A stretch of 39,697 bases of DNA from a virus. Both the position numbers and the translations under genes were made by a program. Location: IMG/VR virus record IMGVR_UViG_3300033147_000236, positions 1-39,697 of that record; one strand, given 5' to 3'. The notes under the pieces are model-generated. The model was given only the letters and a program-made list of their open reading frames with translations, did no database searches and was not told the DNA's origin. Positions within the stretch are counted from its first letter, which is position 1. Each line of letters starts with the position of its first letter. This document shows, in pieces, positions 1 through 8,700 of this stretch.

Positions 1-114
1 TATAGTGACCCATGGCCGTATCAGGCGATTGACCCCGTTAACTACCCCGTCGACGATAGGTAAGCCAGAATTTGCTGGTTTATCGTGCTGTCGCGCTGAA
101 TCAATTGCCCGAGC
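1..114. repeat. Terminal direct repeat (left copy)
   Basis: These 114 bases are identical to 39584-39697, so the contig closes into a circle of 39,583 bp. The repeat lies inside a holin-like gene that reads correctly only across the junction, so the ends are probably an assembly overlap on a circular or circularly permuted map. A true T7-like terminal repeat inside a gene is less likely but cannot be excluded. Confidence 0.95.
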
Positions 115-267
115 AACGAATTCATTGACCTCCATCGCCATTTCATGGTTCTTGGCGTCACCCGGTTTCCAACGTTCAACGATATTTGACACGCCTTCTG
201 CCACATCCATAACCGCGCCCGATGTGCCTCCTAAGAAAAAATCTTTTATTCTTGTTCCAACTCCCAT
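1..267 (-). CDS. Holin-like membrane protein, N-terminal part (runs off the left edge)
   Basis: This is the 5' part of a 141-aa gene whose 3' part is at 39425-39583 once the circle is closed. It starts at ATG 267-265, which shares one base with the TGA of the upstream endolysin (TGATG), behind a GGGAG ribosome site. The N-terminal half is polar and amphipathic; the part across the junction has two hydrophobic stretches (near residues 86-98 and 111-127). The length, layout and position next to an M15 peptidase fit the three-helix holin family found in gene transfer agents and podoviruses (GTA_holin_3TM type). The role would be timed permeabilisation of the inner membrane. The family call is from pattern memory only. 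Confidence 0.7.
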   Translation of the reverse strand, partial: MGVGTRIKDFFLGGTSGAVMDVAEGVSNIVERWKPGDAKNHEMAMEVNEFVARAIDSARQHDKPANSGLPIVDGVVNGVNRLIRPWVTI

Positions 268-611
268 CACATTCTCCCATTATGAATTAGCGAATAGTGA
301 TTACCATCATCTTCGCCCGGTTCCCCGGGGTGATCATCTTTGTCCCAATTCCCGCCCCAGCGACAAAGATCGTGACGAGATTCCCATTTCTCGCCAGATT
401 TGCGGTGCCCCTCTGCTGTGATGATGAATTCACCATCAATGAATAAGTTAATATCACCAGCCAGTTTCTTATAGTGGTTGCTGCCCGGTCGATGCCCCGT
501 TGATGCAAATACATCGCCAAGTCGAGTTTCCACGCCCGGTAATGAATGCAACCACACCAAATGCTCAGCATACAATCTGGCGAATAATTCTTGCTTTTCA
601 CCCAATCTCAT
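267..611 (-). CDS. M15-family peptidoglycan endopeptidase (endolysin)
   Basis: A 114-aa single-domain zinc peptidase that would cut peptide cross-links of the cell wall at lysis. The M15/VanX-like metal site is readable: SNHYKKLAGD supplies His46 and Asp53 in the family spacing H-x6-D, followed by the usual NLF strand. A C-terminal WGGNW and GNHYS give the third ligand, His105. There is no signal peptide or wall-binding domain, so export would need the adjacent holin. The start overlaps the end of the upstream coiled-coil protein by 14 bp, and the stop overlaps the holin start, giving a compact lysis cassette. The family is clear; the exact bond cut is not. Confidence 0.88.
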   Translation of the reverse strand: MRLGEKQELFARLYAEHLVWLHSLPGVETRLGDVFASTGHRPGSNHYKKLAGDINLFIDGEFIITAEGHRKSGEKWESRHDLCRWGGNWDKDDHPGEPGEDDGNHYSLIHNGRM

Positions 612-993
612 GATCGTGGCCCTGTTCAGATACCAAAGCGGTCATAGCTAACCGTAAACTCTCAAGTTCTATCTCAAGATCAGCTAGGTATAGGGCATCA
701 TCCGATGTCCAATCCTCACCACGTCGTTGGCGGAACTTAAGTGCGGCTATGTCCTTACGGACCTTGTTGATGTCCCGTTGCAGTAACGCCACAAAAGCAT
801 TGTTAATGGGCTTTACTTGGTGTTGAACTGCCTCGGTGATATTGCCAGCCATAGCAACACTAACCGATTTTACAATGACTGGCTCAGCGAATAACCACAA
901 TAGAGCAATAACCGAAGCCGATGAGATAAAGCCGCTCAATGACATGCGAAAAACATGATCTTTAGTTATTGCGGTGTTCAATTTGTCTGACAT
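598..993 (-). CDS. Membrane-anchored coiled-coil protein, candidate i-spanin
   Basis: A 131-aa protein read from ATG 993, chosen because AAAGGA precedes it at good spacing; an upstream in-frame start at 1086 has no such site. Residues about 17-40 form one hydrophobic helix. The rest is charged and helical with heptad-like Leu/Ile spacing, ending in a His/Glu-rich tip. One N-terminal membrane anchor plus a coiled coil next to an endolysin is the layout of inner-membrane spanins (Rz), which fuse the membranes of Gram-negative hosts. I could not find a partner o-spanin lipoprotein nested in or near it. A holin or a simple structural membrane protein remains possible. Confidence 0.55.
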   Translation of the reverse strand: MSDKLNTAITKDHVFRMSLSGFISSASVIALLWLFAEPVIVKSVSVAMAGNITEAVQHQVKPINNAFVALLQRDINKVRKDIAALKFRQRRGEDWTSDDALYLADLEIELESLRLAMTALVSEQGHDHEIG

Positions 994-1004
994 TGATTTG
1001 TCCT

Positions 1005-1565
1005 TTAAGTGAATCTGTATACATTTGTCATTCTGCCAAAGATGTCGCCTGTCGCAACCTCTCTGAATTCTACTTCCCCGATACATTCATCTTTTGCGCC
1101 CGTTGTTGTATGTAGGGCAAATCGCACTGTAGAAGAAGCCCCTGCCCAAACATCCTCGGCGGTATACCCCGTCCCGGTATATAGTGGGGTGCCGCTTAAC
1201 CGATGGAATTTGACCTCGAAATCGTTTGTCTCATTGGTGGTAACTGGCCCACCTTCATACCACCATGAATGAAATACATCAGTATTCTTGTGTTCGTACA
1301 AAGCACCAGTTGGCCCTATTAATATTCCTACCCTTCTAGTAAACCCAAATGCACTCTCGTTTTCTACAACAAGATCGGCTTCACCGACATCATCAAAGGG
1401 TAACTGTATTGGTGAGTCGGAAAAGGAAGAAGAACTACCATCATTAATAGTGGGGGGGTAAGAGGTGATTATTAAGCCACCACTACTCGGTAATTCCGAC
1501 ACATTGTCCACAATTTCTTTGACCAATTGAGCAGGGGCAATGAAACCGCTAGGCAAAGGACTCAT
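1005..1565 (-). CDS. Hypothetical virion-associated protein
   Basis: A 186-aa protein of unknown function. The start at ATG 1565 forms an ATGA overlap with the stop of the fibre-adaptor gene upstream. The sequence is Ser/Thr/Gly-rich with alternating hydrophobics and many aromatic residues, suggesting beta structure, and has no membrane segment or enzyme motif I recognise. Its place between the fibre-adaptor gene and the lysis cassette, and its tight coupling, suggest a tail-tip, fibre or fibre-associated structural protein. That is inference from position only. Confidence 0.6.
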   Translation of the reverse strand: MSPLPSGFIAPAQLVKEIVDNVSELPSSGGLIITSYPPTINDGSSSSFSDSPIQLPFDDVGEADLVVENESAFGFTRRVGILIGPTGALYEHKNTDVFHSWWYEGGPVTTNETNDFEVKFHRLSGTPLYTGTGYTAEDVWAGASSTVRFALHTTTGAKDECIGEVEFREVATGDIFGRMTNVYRFT

Positions 1566-2242
1566 GATGGAATATTGCCCAATAAGACCCAATTGTTAAT
1601 TTCTTCCTGGACAAGGGTGGCTGTACCAAACTGCCTAGCTATTTGCAACTGGCCCGGGGCATCAATATTTACCCCAACTCCCCCTACAAAGCTAAGTGTT
1701 GAGGTGCCTTTCTGTTCAAACGATACTTGCGTACCTTTGGCAAAAGGCACATCGGCAAAGGGAGGTACAGTCACTTCTTGGGTGCCCCCATCGTCGATGG
1801 ATTTTAACATCTTGTACGCGTCGATATCCGAAAGGGTTCGATCCCCATTAAAAGATATGAATTGCCACGCAAAATTGGAATTGATCGTAAGTTCAAGACC
1901 AGCGATCTGTAATAGTAGGTCCTGAATAATCATCGTTAATCTATCGAGCGCGCCCTCATTGGCCTCGGAATCAAATGAGTCATAACGGGAATAGTCCATT
2001 TCCTGTGTGATTGGTACTAACCGCCCGACAGTGATAATTTGGCCACTAAGAGGGGCCACTGAATACTCAATAGTTCCCCCGGGGGTGTCGTCTTGATCGA
2101 CATACAAATCGATGCTGGACAGGTTATCGGTGAAGTTGAGAATAACCCAAGACACATCATCGACTCGAAAATTAAACGGGAAACTTACCTGTACACCCCC
2201 GGCTGTGAATTCGGCTATTGGTACCACGTTCTGAACAGTCAT
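1562..2242 (-). CDS. T7-gp17-like tail fibre/adaptor protein, copy 1
   Basis: A 226-aa virion protein. Residues about 1-115 match the pattern of the T7 tail fibre N-terminal domain: an F-x-F-x-F strand start, a GxIxYxxxP segment, the I-T-V-x-R-x-x-P-x-T-Q element, then a helix with E-x-A-L-D-R-L-T-M-x-I-Q-D. In T7 this domain docks the fibre onto the tail. The C-terminal part ends in a small beta domain (about residues 150-226) of the kind seen at the ends of fibre proteins. It is far shorter than T7 gp17 (553 aa), so it probably acts as an adaptor or a short fibre. A paralogue sits at 5051-5740. Confidence 0.75.
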   Translation of the reverse strand: MTVQNVVPIAEFTAGGVQVSFPFNFRVDDVSWVILNFTDNLSSIDLYVDQDDTPGGTIEYSVAPLSGQIITVGRLVPITQEMDYSRYDSFDSEANEGALDRLTMIIQDLLLQIAGLELTINSNFAWQFISFNGDRTLSDIDAYKMLKSIDDGGTQEVTVPPFADVPFAKGTQVSFEQKGTSTLSFVGGVGVNIDAPGQLQIARQFGTATLVQEEINNWVLLGNIPS

Positions 2243-2250
2243 ATTACACC

Positions 2251-4005
2251 TTATGTTACGATAAACAGTCGTTTACGTGGGTCAGTGGAAACTGCAAGAG
2301 GGGCATAAGCAGTGATGGTCAATGGTGCCGATGGTAATTGACTGATGTGTTTTTCGGTCGTAATTACTTGGGGCACGTACCCGGTGACGGTCAACGATGC
2401 TGATGGCAATTGGCTGAAATTACTGGCCGCGCTTATAGCTAATGGCACGTACCCGGTAACGGTTAATGATACTGATGGCAATTGGCTGGTATTCGGATCA
2501 AATGTTACGATAAGCGGCACGTACCCGGTAACGGTCAATGACACCGATGGTAATTGGCTGAAATTATTCTCAGTCGTGATTACTTGGAGCACGTACCCGG
2601 TAACGGTCAATGATGCCGATGGCAGTTCACTGGCGTTGCCTAATCCGCCCTCAGTGGTGGTAATAGTGGGCACATACTTAGTGAAAGTCAACGATACTGA
2701 TGGCAATTGGCTGGTATTCGGATCAAAAATCTCTACCGTTGGTACGTACCCGGTAACGGTTAACGATACTGATGGCAATTGACTAGTATTTGGATCAAAA
2801 ACCTCTACCGTTGGTACGTACCCGGTAACGGCCAATGACGCCGATGGGAGGTTCACAAACTGACTATCGCCCTCCGATGTAATAGCTTGGGGCACGTACC
2901 CGGTAACGGTCAATGATGCCGATGGTAATTCACTAATGTTCTTTTCAGTGGTAACTGCCGTTGGTACGTACCCGGTAACGGCCAACGATGCTGATGGCAG
3001 TTCACTGATATTCTTCTCAGTGGTAATTACCGTTGGTACGTACCCGGTAACGGTCAATGATGCCGATGGCAATTGACTAAAGTTACTGGCCGCTACCACA
3101 ATCTGTGGCACGTATCCGGTCACGGTTAATGACACTGATGGTAATTGACTGAAATTGTTTTCAGTGGTAACTGCCGTTGGTACGTACCCGGTAACGGTCA
3201 ATGATGCCGATGGCAATTGACTAATATTCTTTTCAGTGGTGATTGCTGTTGGAACGTACCCGGTAACGGTCAATGATGCTGATGGTAATTGGCTGAAATT
3301 ACTGGCCGCTACTACTGCTTGGGGCACGTACCCGGTAAAGGTCAATGACACCGATGGTAATTGACTGGTATTCGGGTCAAACGTTACTATGAGCGGCACG
3401 TATCCGGTAACGGTCAATGATGCCGATGGTAATTGACTGATGTTATTAGAGTCAGCTGCAATCGTAATTGTTGGAACTGTATCAAATGGAATATCGGTAA
3501 AGATCGGATCGATCGTTTCCATATTATACCGAAATGTGATTACTGCTCCAGCAGATACCTGCGCTGAATCTGCTGTGAGACAATATTCATATTCAGTAGT
3601 ATCATCAGTCCATGTTTGATTTGTTGGCAACGATGACTCAAGCCCTTCCATCCAAGTTGTTTGATAGTCGATTGCCGCACCAATGCGCGTTAATCGTTGG
3701 GTTGGATCATTGTCCTTGTTAGCAAAGTTCGATGAGGCGGCATATTGAACTGCAGAACTCGCTGTGACATCTGCAAATGATCCGCCATCGATAGCGAACT
3801 GTAAAGTTAAGGCAGCACTAACATTTTCATCAGTGGAGGAAGCTTGATCACTAAAATTGACGCGTAGCCGAAAATTCTCATCAAGTGCTTGACCTGTGAC
3901 AGCGACATCTTCAGCGGCTTTAGCGGTAGCCACACCAAGTCCAGCATCATCGTCATGGAAACGAAAATTCTGCCCTTTCCATACCGGGACGACGGAATGG
4001 GTCAT
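2251..4005 (-). CDS. Repeat-rich structural protein (16 copies of a 24-aa repeat)
   Basis: A 584-aa protein between the two fibre-adaptor genes. Residues 1-189 form a non-repetitive N-terminal domain, beta-rich by appearance, containing WKGQNFRFHDDD near the start. Residues 190-584 are 16 tandem repeats with the core LPSASLTVTGYVP and a variable 8-10-residue linker such as TTEKNI or FDPNT. Most units are exactly 24 residues; units 8 and 11 carry small insertions. The C-terminus ends in KRLFIVT. Similar PSASLxxTGYxP repeats occur in other phage virion proteins. A stalk, decoration or host-adhesion role is likely but not shown. Its start overlaps the stop of the gene at 4002-4343 by 4 bp. Confidence 0.75.
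   Translation of the reverse strand: MTHSVVPVWKGQNFRFHDDDAGLGVATAKAAEDVAVTGQALDENFRLRVNFSDQASSTDENVSAALTLQFAIDGGSFADVTASSAVQYAASSNFANKDNDPTQRLTRIGAAIDYQTTWMEGLESSLPTNQTWTDDTTEYEYCLTADSAQVSAGAVITFRYNMETIDPIFTDIPFDTVPTITIAADSNNISQLPSASLTVTGYVPLIVTFDPNTSQLPSVSLTFTGYVPQAVVAASNFSQLPSASLTVTGYVPTAITTEKNISQLPSASLTVTGYVPTAVTTENNFSQLPSVSLTVTGYVPQIVVAASNFSQLPSASLTVTGYVPTVITTEKNISELPSASLAVTGYVPTAVTTEKNISELPSASLTVTGYVPQAITSEGDSQFVNLPSASLAVTGYVPTVEVFDPNTSQLPSVSLTVTGYVPTVEIFDPNTSQLPSVSLTFTKYVPTITTTEGGLGNASELPSASLTVTGYVLQVITTENNFSQLPSVSLTVTGYVPLIVTFDPNTSQLPSVSLTVTGYVPLAISAASNFSQLPSASLTVTGYVPQVITTEKHISQLPSAPLTITAYAPLAVSTDPRKRLFIVT
2254..3438 (-). repeat. Tandem 72-bp coding repeats
   Basis: Sixteen units, mostly exactly 72 bp, encode the 24-residue repeats of the 584-aa structural protein. 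On the plus strand each unit shows the conserved block CACGTACCCGGTAACGGT with synonymous changes between copies. The reading frame is kept throughout, so copy number could change by recombination without breaking the gene. Short-read assemblies of this segment may collapse or expand units. Confidence 0.92.
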
Positions 4006-4343
4006 TGCTTGCCTCGATGCTCAGGGTGAGCCGCAAACCAATGCTCTTTGGCTTTGGTCATGGCCATCCGCCATTCAGAATTAGACAACATACGTCCCCA
4101 AAACGGGCACGGCAAGCGACAACGAATTAAATGATCGTTTCGCCCCTCAAGATCGGTAGGAGAAAACCCACCAGACGATTCCTCATAATAAAAATAATCC
4201 TGCCCGTGGGACACAAAAAACCGCTTACTCTCGTTATTGGGTAACGCCTCGATGATGACTTGCACACCGAGCCGAGGCGCATCCCACGGCTCGCCATCAT
4301 CGCTGGTGAATACGCTACCAACGTAATATATCGCCCATTGCAC
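4002..4343 (-). CDS. Conserved hypothetical phage protein
   Basis: A 113-aa protein rich in aromatic residues (YYY/FYYEE around residues 45-55) with a cluster of Cys, Arg and Trp near residues 75-85. It starts at ATG 4343, which is 4 bp from the stop of the gene upstream, and ends in a 4-bp overlap with the repeat-protein gene. I do not recognise a domain. The position inside the tail-fibre block suggests a fibre assembly factor or minor virion component. No signal peptide or membrane segment is visible. Confidence 0.6.
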   Translation of the reverse strand: MQWAIYYVGSVFTSDDGEPWDAPRLGVQVIIEALPNNESKRFFVSHGQDYFYYEESSGGFSPTDLEGRNDHLIRCRLPCPFWGRMLSNSEWRMAMTKAKEHWFAAHPEHRGKQ

Positions 4344-4347
4344 GGAA

Positions 4348-4806
4348 CTACACTCCAGGCATTGCTGCTTCGGTGTAACCGCTAGCGTTGACCTGTACTG
4401 TCAAAGTATTGGTGTCCGTCGTTGTGACATCCGCCGGGGTATCATCCAGCAACCCGTAGAAGCACAACATGTCGAGCGGAGTCGTGGAGGCGTCATTAAA
4501 CAACCACCAGAACCGCGCAACAATGGACCCACCCGTTGCGGTAAATACCGGATCATTGGAGTCGAAACGCCATGTTCCAGCCACTGGCTCTGTTAAAGTC
4601 ACACCTGCCAAGGTCTGACGGGCGTAACCACTGCCTGATACTTCGTTGGTGATATCCGCCAATGCTTCATGAGTTGCCTTGTTAGGCGCATACGCTGATG
4701 TGCTGAGGCCCATGATAAAGGTATCAGCATCGATTTCAACGTTCTTGTTGTGCAATTCCCGACCATAGGAATCGAAAACATTTAAGGTCCCGGTTGTTGT
4801 AGCCAT
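4348..4806 (-). CDS. Putative virion structural protein
   Basis: A 152-aa protein, Thr/Ala/Asp-rich with short alternating strands, ending in TEAAMPGV. The composition is typical of small beta-sandwich virion proteins. It starts at ATG 4806, sharing a base with the TAA of the preceding gene (TAATG), so translation is probably coupled. There are no catalytic motifs. The two most likely roles are a head or tail decoration protein and a tail-fibre accessory protein; the sequence alone does not separate them. Confidence 0.6.
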   Translation of the reverse strand: MATTTGTLNVFDSYGRELHNKNVEIDADTFIMGLSTSAYAPNKATHEALADITNEVSGSGYARQTLAGVTLTEPVAGTWRFDSNDPVFTATGGSIVARFWWLFNDASTTPLDMLCFYGLLDDTPADVTTTDTNTLTVQVNASGYTEAAMPGV

Positions 4807-5051
4807 TAAAATTTCCTCAGTTCAGTTACGTTAGTGTCGATCATTGTTGCCCCGTCCCACTGGTGCGCCCAAGCCCATGTTTCTGCGGCCTTGTCCTTCA
4901 TTACCCCAAAAGGAGCGGACAGGATCAATTGCTCCTCAGGGGGCATTTTGTCAACAGCTTCCCGATCTTTTGGCGACAGTAATATTGCAATCGCCTGTTT
5001 AGTTGAATCAAATTCGAACGTCTGGTCGTTGTGTTTTACCTTAACTAGCAT
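4806..5051 (-). CDS. Small hypothetical protein of the tail-fibre block
   Basis: An 81-aa protein with an N-terminal KVKHNDQTFEFDS strand pair and a central PPEEQ turn. It contains Trp-rich WAWAHQW at about residues 63-69. It is coupled to both neighbours: ATG 5051 touches the stop of the fibre-adaptor paralogue upstream, and its TAA overlaps the next ATG. No family is recognised. A small virion or assembly protein is the likely class. Confidence 0.55.
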   Translation of the reverse strand: MLVKVKHNDQTFEFDSTKQAIAILLSPKDREAVDKMPPEEQLILSAPFGVMKDKAAETWAWAHQWDGATMIDTNVTELRKF

Positions 5052-5740
5052 TATGGCAACTCCTCGGTATATCTTATTGTTATATGTACCGTGTTAACAG
5101 TGCCGCTTTGTGCGGTGGTTTCTAGCCAGATGAAAGAATCAGCTGGAATGGAGGGTTCATCGATCACTGTTATGTCGTCCCCCGTGTTAGTATCAGTGGT
5201 AGTATTTCCGCCAGTGATAACCTCTGTTCCTACTGCGTCCCTATCTGGGTCATATCGTAGAGTCCAGCTGACAGACGGATTAGTAACACCCCGAAGAACG
5301 GCCCGAATCTCAGATATCGTTAATGCTACCGGGGTGAAAAACAGGGTAACATCCTCGGATGAATCTGGACTCTCAATGGTAACAGATTTTGATTTCTGCG
5401 CCGTGTTGCGGTCCCGATCCTGGATGGCCATGGTCACTTTATCGAGAGCCGTTTCATGGGATTCCGAATCAAATGGCCCGTGCCTAGTATAGTTCATAAG
5501 TTGGGTCAGAGGCACGTTCCTAATTATAGTGATTTGTTGGTCCAACGGCGGCGCAACAGTGTACTCAATGGACCCACCGGGGCTACCCTCCTGATCACCA
5601 TTCAGTAATATTTGATCAAAATTCGTTAGATAGGATAAAGTCAGCCATGCGATATCATCGCACCTGAATGAAAACGCGAAACTAGTTGTTGCGCCATTGC
5701 CAACAAACGTCTCTTCTGATGTCACATCTTGTACTGTCAT
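5051..5740 (-). CDS. T7-gp17-like tail fibre/adaptor protein, copy 2
   Basis: A 229-aa paralogue of the product of 1562-2242. It has the same MTVQ-V opening, the F-x-F-x-F and GGxIEYxVAP segments, the QxITIxRxxPxTQ element and the helix ending ETALDKVTMAIQDRDR. The two copies diverge completely after residue 120. Here the C-terminal half is a Thr/Asp-rich beta domain. Two docking domains with different C-termini suggest two fibres or a branched fibre on one tail. The ATG forms an ATGA overlap with the stop of the 1570-aa ejection protein. Confidence 0.75.
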   Translation of the reverse strand: MTVQDVTSEETFVGNGATTSFAFSFRCDDIAWLTLSYLTNFDQILLNGDQEGSPGGSIEYTVAPPLDQQITIIRNVPLTQLMNYTRHGPFDSESHETALDKVTMAIQDRDRNTAQKSKSVTIESPDSSEDVTLFFTPVALTISEIRAVLRGVTNPSVSWTLRYDPDRDAVGTEVITGGNTTTDTNTGDDITVIDEPSIPADSFIWLETTAQSGTVNTVHITIRYTEELP

Positions 5741-8700
5741 GGCTTAAAGAACTCCGGCCCTTCGGTGGGTTTCTTGATAATATACTGTTTCTGCTCGTCT
5801 GTTAATTCTACGCCTTCCTTGCGCACCGATTCTCGTAGACGGATGTATTCATCAACGCTAACGGGGTGGTGGATCAAGTACGGCATTTTCTTGCCATCTG
5901 GACCTATGCGGGAGTAAGTATTGTTATCCCCGCTGTGGTCAATTAAAAAGCCCAGCATTTCCAACCTACCAAATTTGCTGCCCAGCCCCAGAGCTTTACG
6001 CAAGGCATAATCACCATCCGAGCCGGGGCCAATATTATTTTCCTCCACTAATTGCGCCCAAAAGGGGGTTTCCATCAAAGTTTTGATGGCCCGATTCCTA
6101 TTTTTACCCATGGCCTTTTGGTATTCATCATAGATGTACCCTTGACCGTTGTCCATGGCAAATAAATCAATAGCATCACCCTGCCCCCCGGGCCACGCTA
6201 TGGTCTTGTTGGGGATGGATATCGGGATTCGAGAATAGGCTAAGGCCATACTGGCCGCATCAGCTTTGCTGGGGTCCTTCACGTTAAAAGGAATGATTGC
6301 ACGATGATAGGCATTGCCGAAATAGTTTTTAGGCTCGCCCTTCCAATCACGCGCAGGGGGTAGTTCATCGGAGTGCCAAGGCGAAGCATTCATCGCCTGT
6401 TTATACACTTGATCCAAAAGATTGGTGCTAGTGGTGCTGCGCATCTGCTTATCTGCAGGTCGGCGCAAATCACGTAACAGGTTAGGCACAAATACCGAGG
6501 TAATTGTACTAGACCCCGTTGACCTCATACGGGCCTCTTCCTTCGAGGAAATGGCTGTAACTACATCCATCGCCGTAGATAAATAAGATTCATCGAGAAT
6601 CATATCCGCAGTATATAATAAACCCGCACCTATCCATTCCATCGCGGGTTTTTCCTGCTGTTGGGTCATGGCATAGTAATCGAATATAGATGCTATTGTT
6701 GCCAATGATTGCCCAGCTGGAGCCGCTCGGTCCAGCGCCACCCAATTACCGTGAATTTCTCCCGAATTAGGTTGCCACCCAGCAGCCTCCCAGACTTTAC
6801 GCTCCTCCCAATTAGTGGGGCCAGTGCCAGTGATTTCACCGTTTTGATGCATTTCCGCCACCATTAACCATACGCCCGCAGCCACCGTAAGACGGGCCAG
6901 TGCTTCCTGACTCTCTTGCGCACTACCATGCATGATAGAATTATACGTCTTTCCCGGGGACAGTACGGTATTGGCCCCGATCATTTCCATCGAATAACTC
7001 ATCAAATTAGCTGGAGTACGCACAAAAGGGATGATCATATTGACAGCTAGATTTTTATTTTGAGCTTTGGACACACTTTCAGCTAGCACCGACAGTATGC
7101 CCCCGTATATGTTAGGGTCATTAGTATACGTCTGCTTGGCAGCAAAATCTCGGGCTGCCCGTTCAGCGGCACCACCCAACTGATCAGGATTATCTAGGTA
7201 GTGCTGATATCGCTCTTTGTAGTTTTTGCCGTTGTGCACTTCATCAGCACGTGCCCTCATACTCGCAATTTCATGCATCTTGGAATTGTAGTACTGATTC
7301 TTGAAAAAGGCGTCCCCGGCCTCAAGTGCACGAACAGGGGTCGTAAGAGTTTTGCCCACCGCTGTTTCAGGCACGTTGATAACATTATACCGAAGGCCGA
7401 GTTCATTCCATACCTTGCCCTCGCCAATATCGCGGCCCATCAAAATCTCTTTGGCCAACATCAAACTATCCCGGGCACCCGAATAATGACCACGAATTTC
7501 AGCCGCCCATTGATGCCGAGTTAGCCGATCAGCGGGGTCAGGTACCGGGCCATATTTAGTATCCGGAGCAAGCTTGGACCAAGCCAACTCCCGCATATAT
7601 TGTAAATTGTTAATGCCCATTTTTACCGGACTAACCATCAAATGGTGATAAACACCCGACGCGGAATTGCCGAAGAAATTGAAGAAGTGAGTTCTCCAAC
7701 TAGACAGCATCATATTGTATCGAATATTTAACAACATCGCAGCTGTTGGATTTCCCCAGATGTTTTTACTGATGCCTGTTAGCGTCTCAATCTTCTGTTT
7801 AGTGCCCCGAGTATGTTTTGGGTTGGCGAATTGGGCCATCATGGTGATAGCCCGTTCAGTATTAGCACGACCACCTTGAACCCCAATTGAGTCCATGATA
7901 GCTTGGCTAAAATCATACACCCCACTTGTGGGTTTAGATCGAAGAATATTCAGCTGGCGGGCAGCATTACCAGACACTCCATAAAATAAATCCCGGGTGG
8001 CCACAAACATAGAGTGGGCATTATTAAACCTAGCCAGATCACTATCAAGCACCCGGCCCTCATTCCGAATTTTGGACTCCAACTGACGGGCCAAATCCAT
8101 CATCCCTATTGCTTGATGATCGTATGTGTCCCTAAGGTACATGACCTCTGCCGGGGTCCAATGGGCCGACAACTCTTTGGCAGTAATGTCAACACCCAAT
8201 TCCTGCAACTCTTTCACCAAAGCCGCTTGTTCCCTGTGGGTAGTTGTTACCGCTTTTAATTTACCCGACACCACTTGCTCATTCATATGAATGATCTTAG
8301 CAGCTGTTTTGCTAAATGGGTCTAGTTCCATCGGGCCAGCTTTTCGGGGTGCAGGGGCCTTCTCAACCACTTCAAAACTCTTGCGGCGCATGCTCTTTTC
8401 ACGCCCGAGATTATCACGTACCCTATACCAACCGTTCTTTGTACGACCCACTAGCTCGTACTGTTCGCCAAGCTCGTCCACAAGTTTACTGCCCGGGCGA
8501 CCATCGGTGCGCACAACAACATCGCCCCTCTCTAATTCCTGCAGTTCCAGAATTTTCTGGGCGAGTTTTTGAGATTCTTCATTGGCGATATTCGGCACAA
8601 AATCATCATTGGCCACTTTGGCCCGTCTATCCCATTCCATTGCGAATTTTTTGGCATCATCGGTGTTCTTAAACTGGTAGATTACCTCATCGCCCTCGCC

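Noticed and set aside
2254-3438. CRISPR-like array
   Set aside because: The 72-bp periodic repeats are coding, in frame, without separate spacers, and encode a repeat protein.
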